DNA of 64,000 bases, from assembly GCF_021018805.1 (NCBI RefSeq), contig NC_086283.1, positions 63,070,182 through 63,134,181 on the forward strand. The letters run 5' to 3'. Source of the DNA: Prinia subflava (lineage: Eukaryota; Chordata; Aves; Passeriformes; Cisticolidae). This document shows, one piece after another, positions 43,325 to 56,500 of this stretch (positions are counted from its first letter, which is position 1; each line of letters opens with the position of its first letter). A program made the translations under genes and the position numbers. The notes beneath the pieces were generated by a model. The model ran no database searches. It had not been told where the DNA came from and worked only from the letters and a program-made list of their open reading frames with translations.

Positions 43325-45060
43325 GGAACAAACAAGAGAAGTTTGAAACTTTGGCTCAGTCTGAGAAATTTGACATCATTGACATAAGTGAAATCTAGTG
43401 GGATAAGCCCTGTGACTGGAGTGCCATGTTGCATGGTTACAGGTTCTTCAGGAGGAATAGGAGGGCAGGTGAGGCAGGAGGTGGCACTGTACATAATGGA
43501 AGGTTGGAATGTATGGAGCTTATAATTGGAGATGGCATGGTTGAGACCCTCTGGGTAAGGATTAAGTGCAAAACAAATAATGTGGATGTCATTATGGGAG
43601 TCTAGAGCAACCAGCCGGGATGATGACAGTGATGAAATATTCTTTGAGGAGCTAAGACACACCTCTAAATCAGCTGCCCTTGTTCTTATGGGAGACTTCA
43701 ACTTGCTGGATGTTAACTGGAATCACCATACAGCTGGAAAATACAGGTCCAGAAGATTCCTAAAACACCCAGATGACTACTTCATGATACAGTTACTAGG
43801 AAAGCTGACTTGATTTATTGCCCCCTTTGATTTATTGCCGGTTAACAGAGAGGGTTTCATGAGTGAAGTCATGATTGGTGGCTGCCTTGGCCGCAGCAGC
43901 TATGAAGCAACCGAGTTTAATATCTCTGTTGACAGGAGGAAATATGCCAGGAAGACTTCAAACCTGGACATGAGGTCAGCAGATTTCAGGCTGCTCAGGG
44001 AACTAGTGAGTAAAGTCCACTGTGCAAATCATTTTGAATATGTTGGGGTCTATCAGTGCTAGTCGCTTCTCAAGCACCACCTCCTAAAGGCACAGGATCA
44101 GACAATTCCAGAAAACTGGAAGTCAAACAGATGAAGCAGAAATCCAGCTTAGGTGACCAGGAATCTTTCTTTCAAGGTAAAGCAAAAAATGAAGGTGTAT
44201 CATCGGTAGAAGTAAGGTCAGGTGATGTGGGAGGAATACAGAGCATCTGTTTCCATTGTGGGGAAAAAATTGTGCAGCCAAAGCTCAATTGGAGTTCAAG
44301 CTGACCAGAACTGTGGGGGACAATAAAGAGATTCTTTAAATACATAAATGGCAAAAGGCAGTGCACAAATTGCATCAGCTCATTAGAGGATAAAGATGGT
44401 CACCTCTCAAACAGGGACACAGACAAGAGATGTTTAATGCTTTCTTTGTCTCTGTCCTCAACACCAATGATGGACTAAGGAGGTCCTGAGCTGGAGGATC
44501 ATGGCTCTGAGGGTGATGAAATCCCAGTTGACCCTGATGTTGTGAGGACCTGCTGTTCCATCTGGATCCCTACAAATCTATGGGGCTTGATGGTATTTAT
44601 CCAAGAACACTCAATGAGCTGGCTGATGTCACCTCATGGACTCTCTTAATGATTTATGAGTATTCTTGGGAGTCTGGAGAGTTGCCAGGTGACTGAAAGA
44701 TGGCTAGTGTCTGCATTTTCGAAAAGGGCAAGAGCTACAGACCTGTCAGTCTCACTTAAGTCTTGGTAAGGTTATGGAGAAGATTATCCTAGAAAGTATT
44801 AAAAAACACATGAAGGATAATGAAGTCATTGGTCACCCAGCATGGCTTCATGAGGGGAGAGTCCTGTTTGTCAAATCTGATCTCCTTTTATGACCGAATA
44901 ACCCACTAAGCTGATCAAGGAAGGCCAGCTGATGCAGTCTTTTTGGATTTCAGTAAAGCTTTTGATACTGTGTCTTACAGGATTTCCTGGGCAAAGTGTC
45001 CAGGACACAGCTGGACAAATGCATCATAAGATGGGTGAGCACCTCGATCATGGGTGGGGT
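43325..45060 (+). mobile_element. CR1 LINE, endonuclease to RT-core fragment of ORF2
   Basis: The decayed ORF2 starts inside the endonuclease: 'atgacataagtgaaatctagtgggat' encodes the ISE-type motif with a stop, and 43667-43740 encodes LVLMGDFNLLDVNW, the GDFN endonuclease motif. It passes through the linker (43830-44400) to the reverse transcriptase, where 'tttttggatttcagtaaagcttttgatactgtg' (44939-44971) encodes FLDFSKAFDTV. It ends soon after. Multiple stops and frame changes show it is dead. The 3' third is missing, so it is truncated at both ends. Confidence 0.9.
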
Positions 45061-45123
45061 TTTGGCTAGATATCCTAAGAAGCTGGTCACTCATTCCCTT
45101 TGCTTCTGGTGAGATGGAGAGAA

Positions 45124-45386
45124 GAATTGTTGTTATGATTTTTGGACAGCACAGAAATAACAACATGACTCTCAATACGATGGTGAAGATGAGAACAATC
45201 TTTATTGTTCTAAATTCTCTTTTTATAGAGTAGTTCAGTACAAAGAACATGATTCATTATTCAGTGTCTACACCCTTTGTCAACAACCTTGCCAGTGAAC
45301 ACGTTGGAAAAACACCACCTGCGGATGGTTTCTCACTTCTCAAGGTTTGTTTTGAATTCCTCCTTAAGATTTTCCCAGGACAGAAT
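45124..45386 (-). mobile_element. short solo LTR, antisense
   Basis: On the - strand an LTR of 255 bp (45382 to 45128) starts TGTCCTGGGA and ends ACAACA, with GAAT on both sides (45124-45127 and 45383-45386). A TATA-like CTATAAAAAGAG is followed closely by AATAAA (complement at 45201-45206). This compact TATA and poly(A) arrangement matches the LTRs at 31387 and 35047. Four matching flank bases are weak evidence alone. Confidence 0.5.
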
Positions 45387-45449
45387 GAGAAAGTTGCTTG
45401 CTTGCCTTTCACACACACACTAGCAGAGCCTAAAGCCTAAATTCTGACC

Positions 45450-45918
45450 ATATTGTATGCACCCATAGAGAATCAAAATAAAAGGTAAAAATCATGTGTA
45501 GAGATAATAGTTTACTAACGGAACTAAAATAAAGCATAATCATCATCATGAGAAAATGAGAGAGAAGAATAAACCAAAGAAAGATGGGTGATGCACAATG
45601 CAATTGCTCTCCATTTACTGGTCAGTTCTCAGCTGGTCTCCATGCAGCAATCCATAGCTCCTGCCAAATCCCCCCAGTCTATATACAGGGCATGATATGG
45701 AATCTCTCTTTGTCCAGTTCCAGTCAGCTGCTTCCCAGCTTCTTGTGCCTTCTTGTTGGCAGGGCATGGAACACTAAACAGTCCTTCATTTACAGTAAGC
45801 ACTGCTTGTCACCCACTAAAATATCAGTGTGTTATCAACATTACTCTTGTACTCAATCCAAAACATCGGACCATACCTGCTGGTAGAAAGAAAATTAACT
45901 TTATCCTAACCAAAACCA
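45450..45918 (-). mobile_element. ERVL-type LTR, antisense
   Basis: Reading the - strand from 45918, the sequence follows the same plan as the ERVL LTR at 9888: GGTTTTGGTTAGGATAAAG, 'gttaattttctt', 'tgttttggattgagtac', 'gttgataacac', then 'aaagagagattccatatcatgccctgtatatagactgggggga' with a TATA box, and a late 'gtaaactattatctctacacatgatttttacc'. It is more diverged than the + strand copy. Ends are approximate and no duplication was resolved. Confidence 0.75.
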
Positions 45919-48900
45919 GGACTAGTGGAAAATAATGTAAGATTTTATTTTCCCAGTAAGGGTTAGATTTTACTCTGTGCCATCACTTTCTAGATTGTCT
46001 TATTGTCATTTCTATATTGTGAAAGTAAAACTAATGGATGAAACTTCTGCATCATGAGAGATTTGATCTGTCAAGAGTTTGTGGAAGAGGTGTTTACAGA
46101 GCTCCCTCTCTTAGCAAGCATGGTTAAAGGTAGTCATGGCTGTACATGTAAAACATTAATTTTCCTTAATTCTCAGCAATTTCCCAAGTTTTCTTGGAAA
46201 AATAAGTGTAAAATGGTCCTGCCCCTTCTTTTCAGTATTTTAATTTCATACAACTCTGTTTCTTTCCCCTGCTGTCTGGAAATGTTTGTTTAATATCTTA
46301 GTTTGTTCAGTGTCAAGCTTGGTCAGGATGGGATTCTCACTCAGTCTCTCACAGTGATAACAGCTAGCAATACCTGTCATCATGCATTTATTCAGTTTTA
46401 TTAATATGTTATGAGATTTTTGTTATTTTTTCTGTGTTTAAGTTCTTCTGAGACTTATTTACTGGCATAGCTCAAAAAATGCTGTTTTTAAAATAGCAAA
46501 GGCAGTTCCAGAAAACGAAAAGCTCCACCTCCCAAGCTCCATCAAACACCAGCCAAAACCAAACTTTTTTTTAATTATTATTATTTTAAATTTTTATCTA
46601 GGCAATGCATGTAAGCCCCATTTTTTCATAAAACATTTATGTTTGACATTTTTCAAAGACTATGTTATTTTTTGTGCTCACTGACTTCTGTTTCAAAATA
46701 ATACAAGAAGGAGACAGAATTTGTACATAATTTCTGGAGCTTGAAAAGAAACACTGTAGGATGAAAGCATATCCAGGTGATACCAGGGAAGTACTAGAAG
46801 CAGCACTTTCAGGGGACCTGACTCAGAAGAAAATATTATGTTAACCTTTTGTATCTCTTCTATAGCTGTTGAAACTCTTTAGGCATGTTACAGAAGTGGC
46901 ACTTGTTGGCTCTGATGCAATCAAGGACAAAAGATGCAGTAGGAATGTATTTTCAGAGTTCAGATTATAAAGTTCTTTCTCATACCACACTTTAGATTCA
47001 GGGCACAGTGATGGTTCTCCTGGGCTTCCTATCAAACATCAGGCATTTAGCCTGCAGATAAGAAAAAAACACATCTACCATCCAAGATGTGAATGACTTT
47101 TCCAGGAAAATGCAGCAAACTCACTCATTGGCTGTGTCTGCTTCACAGATGGAGGAGGAACTCACCCTGCAGCTGTGGGGTGAGTTCAGCTGCACTGCTA
47201 GGAGCTCAGCACTGAGTTTGCAGACTCTTTACTTTTGCGAAAGCAAAAAATCTTCCTCTCACAGGTGGAAACATCTTCAGCAGGAAGAGAAGTCAGAACC
47301 CAATGTCATAATCACTGCTGCAGTCAGAAAGCGCTTCCAGGGGCATCCATATGCTCTTAGGGACCAAATATTAAGTGATAGAAGAGGGTGTGGAGCTGCG
47401 CATAATAATTGAGGATTATGAGACAGAGAAATGTAAATTAAATCCTTTACTGTGACATTTGAATAGGTGTAAATTTGCATTCATATGATTTAATGTTATT
47501 TCCAGTGAGATATTGCTGTACCAAAAGGACTTAAACTGTGCTTGAATTGTCAAATCACATTCCTAGAAATACTGGTATTTTAGCAAAAAATCAAAAACTC
47601 TAGAAATATATTTTTTTCTTTTTTTTGAAGGGTATCCATCCAAGAAAATCTCTTGTATTTTTTCTTTGAGGAAAAATGAGATTGCTATTGGATCCACAAT
47701 ATTAACTTAGACCTAAAAGGAGGAGCAAAAGAAGAATATTATTTCACTAAATGCCTTTCAAAATATCAGCCAAAAATTTTACTAAATTCTGTTTCACTAC
47801 TGAAAAACAATTAAGAATAAAGAAGAAAGTCGTAGATTTCAGTGACTTTGTAATGTTGTCTTTTTCTTAATCTGGAAATGAAGTTTGGGATAATTTAGTA
47901 AGGAGGTAATATAAAAGTGGATCTTTGTTTAAAGGCTTTTAGAAAAAAGCATGGAGTGATGTCCACAAAAGCCCACTTTCCCAAGGATGAGTATATTTTA
48001 TAGGTTTTAAGAAATTACCATAATTGATAAAAAGCACCAATTAGGAGGACAAGTGGTGATGCAATTCCCCCCCAGACCAAGCCCTTTCTTTGGAGTCCTC
48101 CCCTTGGCACTAGCTGTACTTTGCTCATGAGAGTGTATCTCAAAGTGTTGTTCTCTGCTTTGCTTCTCAGGAGGAACCAAGAGAGCACAGGACCCCTGCA
48201 CCTCCCAGGGCTTGGAGCTCTGGAATTTGTTTTGCCTTTTTGCCTAGGGAAAGGCCATGGAAAAGGACTGGGAAAACTAGTCACTAGTACAATAGACCAC
48301 AGAGCTGCAAATATATGTGGGAAGAATACAGAGTACATATAAAAGAAAAAAGGCAAAAACTAAATGGCATAAATAATAGACAAACTGTTCCATCAAACTC
48401 TGTTATAACTTTGCAATTTCCATATTGTGCAGAAGTAGCTCATGGCAGAGATGAGAAAGGACAGCAGCAGAAAAGAGAAATCAGAAATCAGAGAGTTGGA
48501 CCTCTGCTCTTAAAGATGGTTCTTATGATCAGAAGAATTGCTCTCTGCAAATGATACAAGGAGCTCCAGATTTATTCTGCCTCACTCTCTGTTGTGAAAA
48601 GTTTGCTTCTGTTTTTCAGGTCAAAGTCCATCTTGACAGATATTCCCTCTCTGTTGCCTTTTGCTAGATCTGTAGGTCCTCCACTATGCACCAGGCAACA
48701 ATGATGTTCTGAATTTAAATCTATCAAAATCTTGCTGATCACTATCTATTAAATAGTTAGAGCACTTGTAACATAAGAGTTCTTGTTAGAAATGTTACTA
48801 TGACTGACACAAAATACTTACATTTGGGATTTCCCAGTGAAATGTTTAGGGTTTTATATGTTTACCTAACAGATGAGGTCCATGCTCTTACTATTCCTCT

Positions 48901-51900
48901 GTGAAAAAAAAATTCCTCAAAGACATAAGACAACTGGAGGGAATTATGTGAGTATCTAAGTTACTGCAATTATAAATCAGACTGCAGAATCTAGATGGTT
49001 GGAAAGTCCTGGAATTCTTAAATGCTCTGCATGCTGAAAAAAGAGAAAAAAAAAATCATGTCAGTTGCACATTTACAAGTATTTATACCTATTAAGTGAC
49101 TCCATCTCTTTTGCTCTGCTGTCCAACATTTCCTGGTGGGTCTAGCACTTAAGTGGAACTCTTTTATGAATATACAGATGGCCTCATTCTCATGTGTCTC
49201 CAGCCTAAATCTGAAGCAAAAATATTGTAGTGTTATTGGGTAGATATTGTTAACGTCTTTCTATTTTTTGAGTAGAAATGCAAATTATTTGCTTCTTTAT
49301 GCAAGTTGTTAATAAGGAAGAAAACAGTACAAAGACAAAATAATTTAGTCAATGAAAAAATAAATTCCTATGAGCAAAAAACCCTTTGGCACTGGATTAA
49401 TAAAAATGGTTTACTGCTGCAGAAGTGACTGCTGGTCAAAGAGAACCCTTTACTATAAGGTCAGAGCTATACACTTGCCTTTGAAGAGTCTGTACAGTAG
49501 ATATTCTTCCTCAAGAGCCTGCAGTGCCAAGGAATCTCAGTAAATCAGATTCAAAGGACTTTTAATTCTGAACTCTGAATAACTTGACCTTATGTCTTAT
49601 TGAACTTAGTGGTGACTTACTAAAGCAGACTTGAAATAGCAAAAAGCTATAGAAATCATTTTTGACAACTGTCTTTCTGCAAAAGCAAATTCATCAGGGA
49701 TTTCTGTATGAGTTTTGTTTTGTGTTTTGTTTGTTCACTTGTATGTTTTTTGCTGGGGAAGGTAAGGTTTATTTCATTGTTAGAGTGAGTTGATAGGGAA
49801 GAAACCAGACGTAACTTTAAACAACCAGTGCCCATCAATTCACTTTCACAGTGGATGTTGTCAAAAATACTTCTTCAGAAACTCCTCGGTGCTGAACTCC
49901 TCTGAAAATCTCATCCTTAGAGAGCATTTTTCCTGTCAGTACTGGAAACAAAACTTCTTATTAACATGTACACTTTAAGTATTCATTCTAACACTCAGTC
50001 TTTTCGGAAGCATCACTTTGTATCTGACTTTCCTGTAACCTCATTCACCATTTTTCAGTGCATGTTTGACATCATTCATATTTCACTGCGACAAGTTCTC
50101 TTAGTTTTAATACAGAATACTTCTTAAAAATGTTCTCTTTTTTTGTGATGGTTATCGAGCATGGGAAACATCTTTAATTTACTGTAACTTAATTCATTAA
50201 GATGGATAATATATACTTCTTTGGTAAATGACAATGAAATATGTATCCTTTTCCCAGGCATTAATATTTCCCTGGTGTCAGAATATATTTTGATACATAT
50301 CAAAGTTATATTCCTTTTTATTTTCCCTGAAAATCAATCATACTAGATATACTTCCTTTTAGTTCAGTGCTGATTTGTCTGGGTTGCACTAGAATCTCTT
50401 TCCTCGGATTTTTTAAGCTCTTTCAGAATCAAATTGTGTTTGAAAATGATATGTTCAGAGGCACAAATAAGTTTCATTGGATTCTGACAGACAGAGACAA
50501 ATGTAAATGCACAATAAAGAGCTGCAATGCTCATATTGAAAAGTATTTCCAAGGTTACAATGGGAATTACAATCAGTTTCTTTTCTATATCATGACCTTC
50601 ATGTTGCAAGAAGGGTTTGTATTATTTTCCTCATCCTGCCCAAAACCAAGGAGTGCTGATTGTAGCTCTCTTTTTTCACTTCTCAGCCAACACTATCATG
50701 TTTTGTGCTCTGGGCTGGAGATAGTATTTTTCAGTCCAATTACTTGTGGAGGAGCAGCAGTACAGCGAGATGCTCAAGAGCGCAACATGAAGTGCACGAG
50801 CAATTCCATTTGCTGCCTTCATTTTACCCTGACTCTTCTTTTGTCTTGCAGACACCATCACATCCTGTTTCTGTTGTGTTGTGTTAACAGTATCCACAGT
50901 TGCTACTTTTCATTAATAACAACAGTACTTTGAGAACAGTATGTCCCTACTGCTGAGTTTCCACTGCCAATCGACAGCTGAGATATTAAAAATGTTGACA
51001 AGGGAAATATGCGCAGAAGACATTCCTAGACAGGAAATTTTGTATCAAATTTAGTTAGAAATAATAATAGTATTATTATTAGTTTTATTATTACTGGTAT
51101 TATCAGTTGCTGACTGATGATTTCATCACTACATATAAAAGTTAGCAAAGGCACACCCAGTTGGAAGAATATACCTGTCCTAGGAGGGGAAAGGGAAGCA
51201 AAAGACTGAAAGATTGAAATAAGAGAGTGAGGTAGGGAGAAAGACAACCTAGCAGCTCTTGCAACAGAGGCAGGAAGGACAGGCACTGTGGCTTTCTGCA
51301 GGAAAAGATACAAGGACTTTTCCTCTTCTCTAGCCTTAAATGGTACCAAATGTGCTCATAACATACAGGGATATGACAGCTCTTCTGGCATGAGATCAAG
51401 TGTGTAATTTTCAGTACACAAAATTAGGAGCAATGAAGAATCGTATTTTCACAATATTGACGGACAGATCACCCAACCAGAGCAGGTTCAGATTAATTTT
51501 AAACTACGTTCAAGTCCATCTCATTTTGGAGCCTGCATGGCTGTCACACTCCTCTTTCCATCTTCACTCTGCTCTGCTACTTCTCAGTGTTTAGAAAGCC
51601 AAGGCCCCTAGGCAGTATGAAATTGGAAGAGCATTAGTGCAGCCCAGCCCCTGATCCAGGCTACCTCTCTAACAGTAGTGCAGTGGCAAGCAAAGACAGA
51701 AGGGAAGTGCCGTGTTTTTAATGGCTCTGTAGCGACTGCCTAACGCAGTTGCAAAACTGCATCCTCGGTGACTTATTCTGACCTAATTAGAAGTCCCTTC
51801 TTCTCAGCAGGGTTTGCAAAGTGATCATAAGGTACTACCAACTTCTGAACCTGTGCTGGACAGCATCAGTAAAATGACTCTGTAAAGCAGAGAGCAGAGG

Positions 51901-53462
51901 AGGATCTTGCTTTTTGCTTCCAGATTCACTGTCTGCATGTTTTTTTTGCTTTCCTTTTCTTCTTCTCCCACATAGCTGCATGCACTGTGAACTGCTAAAG
52001 TGATTTAAAGCATTTAAAATACAAAACTCAATAACTTTTCTAAGGGTTCACGATGGAAAAAAGATCTTGCCCTGCAGACAACTTTTTATTTTTATTTTGA
52101 GATTCAGCAAAAAAGCTACAACATTAGCACTAATGCAATAGAAATACAAGGAAAATGTCCTTGAAAACATCTGTTTCTGTTTTGGGGATATAAATGCAGC
52201 AACATTCTGATCTTATATGGTAGGAGATATCTAAGAAGAAACTCATTAACCAGAAAATAAGTTGGATTTTGGGCTGGTACTCAGAGAAAGGTGAAGGATC
52301 CTGAAGTGCCCTACAGGATAAGGACATGACTTGCATCTTGCAGGAAAAATAGTGTGTGATTGTACCTGGTATGAAATACCATAAATTAATTTAAACAGAG
52401 ATTGCATCAAATGTACAGAGAGCTTGAATTAATTTAAATATGAATGAGCATTCCTAGAATGCAAGTTTAATAACCTTTTTCTGACAAATATGAGATATTC
52501 TTGTGAGATATAATGCAGTTCTCAGAGCAGCTGCTTTTGCATTTCCCTGGAAATGAAATGCTTTTGCACTTCCCTAGAAACTGTTCTCTGGAATGTCCCA
52601 CATTGAGAAATGGTGTGAGACGCAGTGTCAAATTCAGCTGTTTTCAAAACTCCTCTCCTGGCGAAATGTGTCTCAACCAGCAAATGGAATGGTGTGAAGG
52701 TTTGTCCTCTAGACCACACCCAATCTCCAGGCCCCATTCTCTCCATATCTGTATAGTTTCATGCTAAGCTGTTACTGGGACTGCTCTCTGGCCTGTGCTA
52801 AATCACAGTCTGTGCATGGGACCTGTTTTGTCCACAGCTGAAACATCTTTGGGGCCATACAATTGTTCCCACTACACTGTAGAATTGTCCACTGTCTGGA
52901 ACAGGATTAACCAAAAAGCACAGCACCGAAGTCCAGCTGATACCTGATTTTCCTAGTAGCAATACCTTCAAATTGCAATGTGAGCTGTAAACATCAGGAG
53001 TTGTATGGAACCCCTAGTTTATATCTTGGCTGAAAAATGAGCCCTTCAATTCTTTGCACTAGGCTGAATCATTCAGTCAATAAGAGTGCCACCCACTGAA
53101 TCACCAATGGTATTCCTACAGGAATACCTTTTTTCTCCCTTATTGCACTGACCACGGTTGTGTCAGCTTTGGAAGTTACCTGAGGATGTGCTGAATACTT
53201 TCTCAAAGCTAAGCACATGTTTAAGGACTCTTTCATATGCAGAGACATCTTGCAGAGTGAAAATCAAGATTCAGAACTACAAATTTGTATCGCAAAGTTG
53301 CATTGCTCCTAGCTATAATTTCATTATGTCAAAGTGGCTTATCAATAATTTAGTTGTTCCATTAGTTTTGTGTTAAGATGTTAATAGAGTTAACTGAGTT
53401 AACACATGCATAATTTATGAGTCTATAAGCTAAATATTTTAAAATGCAATATTCAGACTTAC
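45919..53462. other. non-coding AT-rich DNA
   Basis: No gene is supported. A 22-bp imperfect tandem duplication (tgcttttgca(t/c)ttccct) lies at 52530-52580, and ATT/AAT-rich runs at 51057-51095. Confidence 0.55.
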
Positions 53463-53573
53463 TGTGGTAACGGCTGTCTCTAACAGCTTAAAAATGCACT
53501 GCCTGCGTTCTGGAGCAGCTGAAACATGGAGTTTCTGTAAAGCAGCAGAGAGAAGAGCTACCACACCCAGGGT
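53463..53573 (-). other. candidate host coding exon (unidentified gene)
   Basis: On the - strand a pyrimidine-rich tract ending TTTTTATCTACAG precedes a 111-bp stretch, open for 37 codons in one phase (in phase at both ends), followed by a perfect donor GTAAGT (complement at 53457-53462). Base composition is richer in GC than the flanks and codon use looks coding-like (an Ala/Leu-rich helix, then a basic PERRQ segment). I do not recognise the protein. No partner exon was found with confidence, so chance remains a serious alternative. Confidence 0.25.
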
Positions 53574-56500
53574 CTGTAGATAAAAAGGGGGAAGACTGTT
53601 GAAGTCAGGTTGTAAGATGCTGGTTGGAAAGGGTGTGTTTGGAAAATGCAGATAGAGTACTATATCCCAACCTTGCTGTTGCACTACACTATTTTCAGTT
53701 TAATCTTTCCCCCCACTTTATGTTTTAGAAAGAAATCACAGTTACATAGCTGAGCTATGAATTCCTTTTAATCTGAGGGGAGCACTAGACAAAACCCAAA
53801 ATAACCATAAATTTTGCCTGCAATGTGTACCTCCTAGTCAGTGGCTTTGCACCTCATTGTACCATGTCTACAGAGGGCATAAATGAGACATATGAATCAC
53901 ACCTATGACTTACACTAAGATAATTAAATTAAGTGTGAGCTGCTGAGAATAAATCATTCTGAAACTTGAGTGGTATTGATTCCAAAGCCTGAGATAAGAG
54001 TTTAAGTATATGTGTTTTCTTTTAAAAACCCACAATCCTGAAGTTTAAAGGTGACTTCTAATCTGAATGTTCATTAGACTTAAATTTGTTCCGTCATATA
54101 TTCTGTAACTTCTTTATTTCCCTATTTTAGATTGTGATCTTAGTTATTAAAACCAAAAGATGAGGTAAAAAAGCATTTCATAATCTTAGAAAGTTACATT
54201 CAAATTTAATTTCAAAATGCAGGCTGACATTTTAAAGGCATAAAAGATGTTTTTATATAGTGGTATGAACGAATAGTCTGTATACCCTCAATATTTTTGT
54301 CGTTTAGTCCAAGTGCAATCTCCTGTAGCCTTCTTTTCTCTCTCTCTTTCCTCCTCATTTTTTTCTATTTCTGAATTAAGCTCTCATCTAACTTTCAAGT
54401 AAACAAATCAGGTGGATATTTTGTGGTCTGACAATATTACCTAGAAGCCTCTAACAATCTGACCCTACTAACTAGAATTCTAACACAGACAAAATGAACG
54501 TGCTTTGTCTCTTTTCTGCTCATTTAAGTTCTTCTAGTTAGTTCAGCTGGGGAAGCAATATATGAAACAAATGCCATAGTATAAACACATAGTTATTTAC
54601 TATGATTTGCTATTATGTCAGCTGTTAATGGGTTTTGCAGTCAGTAAGGAGCATTACAGGGGAAGTTTACAGTGAAACTATCTGTGGTTCAGATATGTAC
54701 CTCTTTCAGTCACAAATACACATTTAATCATTAAATAATAAAACACCTAACCTAGTTAGTTTTGTTCAATTTTCACAAAGTTGGATGACAAGGGATCAGC
54801 TACAGGGAGGCTGGGGAGACTAGACTTAAACCACAGCTATGCCATTGGTGATCATAGGAGGCAATCTGAAAGTCTCAGCAGCACTTGGCTGTGTTGATCA
54901 TCAGTAAGCATTGTTGGCACAAGCCCCTCAAAATTTTAGTTTAAAATCACATTTTAGGTTGTGCATCTGTTAATTCTAAGGCAAAGGGACTCTACAGAGT
55001 CACCTTACAAATAAAGAGAATAACCACAAGTGCCTGTTCCACCCAATATTTTCCTTTGCTACTAGGCTATGGTTTTCATCCCTATTACAACTCAGTGCCA
55101 GTGGAGTCAGAACCCAGAGCAGCTGCATCTTTGGAAAAGACTGACTGAAGAGCTCCTGCTGCCTTATTTCTGCATAATGAAAGGGAGCACAGATTATTTA
55201 TTTGTAATGAAAGACAGTAAAAAAGTTAGCCATCAAAGAAAGCTATCACCCAGATACAGTTTAATTATTTTCTTTATGTTCTAATATGAAAACTACACTC
55301 CATTTTTCAGTTATGCCTGAGAACAGAGTTTGGAAATTATCAGTTGCCCAAACATACAACCTCCTCTATGTATGAAACCACAGGGGAGAAATAGGCCATA
55401 CTTGCAAGTATGTATGGTATAAAGTATTAGGCTGGTTTTCTGTTCTTCTGACCTACCGTATGTTAAGTAAGTTGTTCTATTTGTTTTATTTGATGATGGC
55501 TACAACAAGAGAATATATCTAGGCAAGATAGTGTTTCAGGCAAGATAAGCTATCTGACAACCATAGAAAGCCAATATCTGCTGTCCTTCAATAAGTGAAC
55601 CCCTTATGAAAATAAAGGAATATATAGAAATAGCAGGATTTGTGTCCCATTCCTTCAATAAAAGGAAGAAATTTGATACATGCTGAAAGTTCTAGTACTG
55701 GGGATTTATATTAACTGATGCATCTGTTCAGAGCTACAGCTCATACGAAGTCACCATAACCTCAGGGAGAACATATGCTTCCTTTATTCTTGTCCTCCAC
55801 ACACAACTCATGTTATCATGGTCAGAAAAGGTTCCTAGTGAACTGTGGTATACAGCTGTTTTGTTACAGATATTTCTGAGAGGAGTTTGACAGCTGCAGA
55901 TTCTTTCAGTACCTCTTGGCAAGAACAGAATTTTACCACAGACACTGGATTTAGTGCTGGTTTTGTGCAAGGATAAGGGGAAATGATTTGCAGAATTTGC
56001 AGATCCTTTTCTTTTATTCAGCTATAATTTTAGAAACATGAGCTCATGGTGTTTTAAACCACTTTAAATCACAGATGGCTTGATATCTTCAAGATATTAA
56101 TCTTAATTGCTGTCATCAGTAGAGGTGGTTCAAGGATATAAGCCTATAGTAAGTATTTGGGGGGGAGGGAAGTGATGCTTATGTTTCATCTAGTGTACAG
56201 AAAAATAATCCATCCTTTTTCTGTTCCTGATATAAAACATTTTCTAGACGATGATTAGTGACACCAGTTTTCCATCACTGTTTAGGGTGAACCAAAAATT
56301 TGTGTTTTACAGTGGCAATACTGGAGTCCTTTTTCTATGGCTACAAAATTCAGCTTGTGCAAAGGAAACCCTTTTTAATCCAAATTTGGGAAGGAATATG
56401 TCAAGCTGCTCCTTAATACTATGTTTTCTTAAGTTTTCCCTGGCTTCTTGGATATGAATTATTTCAAATGCAATGAGATCACCATCATATATCAATTCAG

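Noticed and set aside
47137..47173. Tiny + strand exon-like unit between CACAG and GTGAGT
   Set aside because: Joining it to the next acceptor meets a stop soon after; probably chance splice-like motifs.
50367..50933. 188-codon + strand open frame
   Set aside because: Starts with GTG rather than ATG, resembles no family I know, and lacks splice signals; likely chance.
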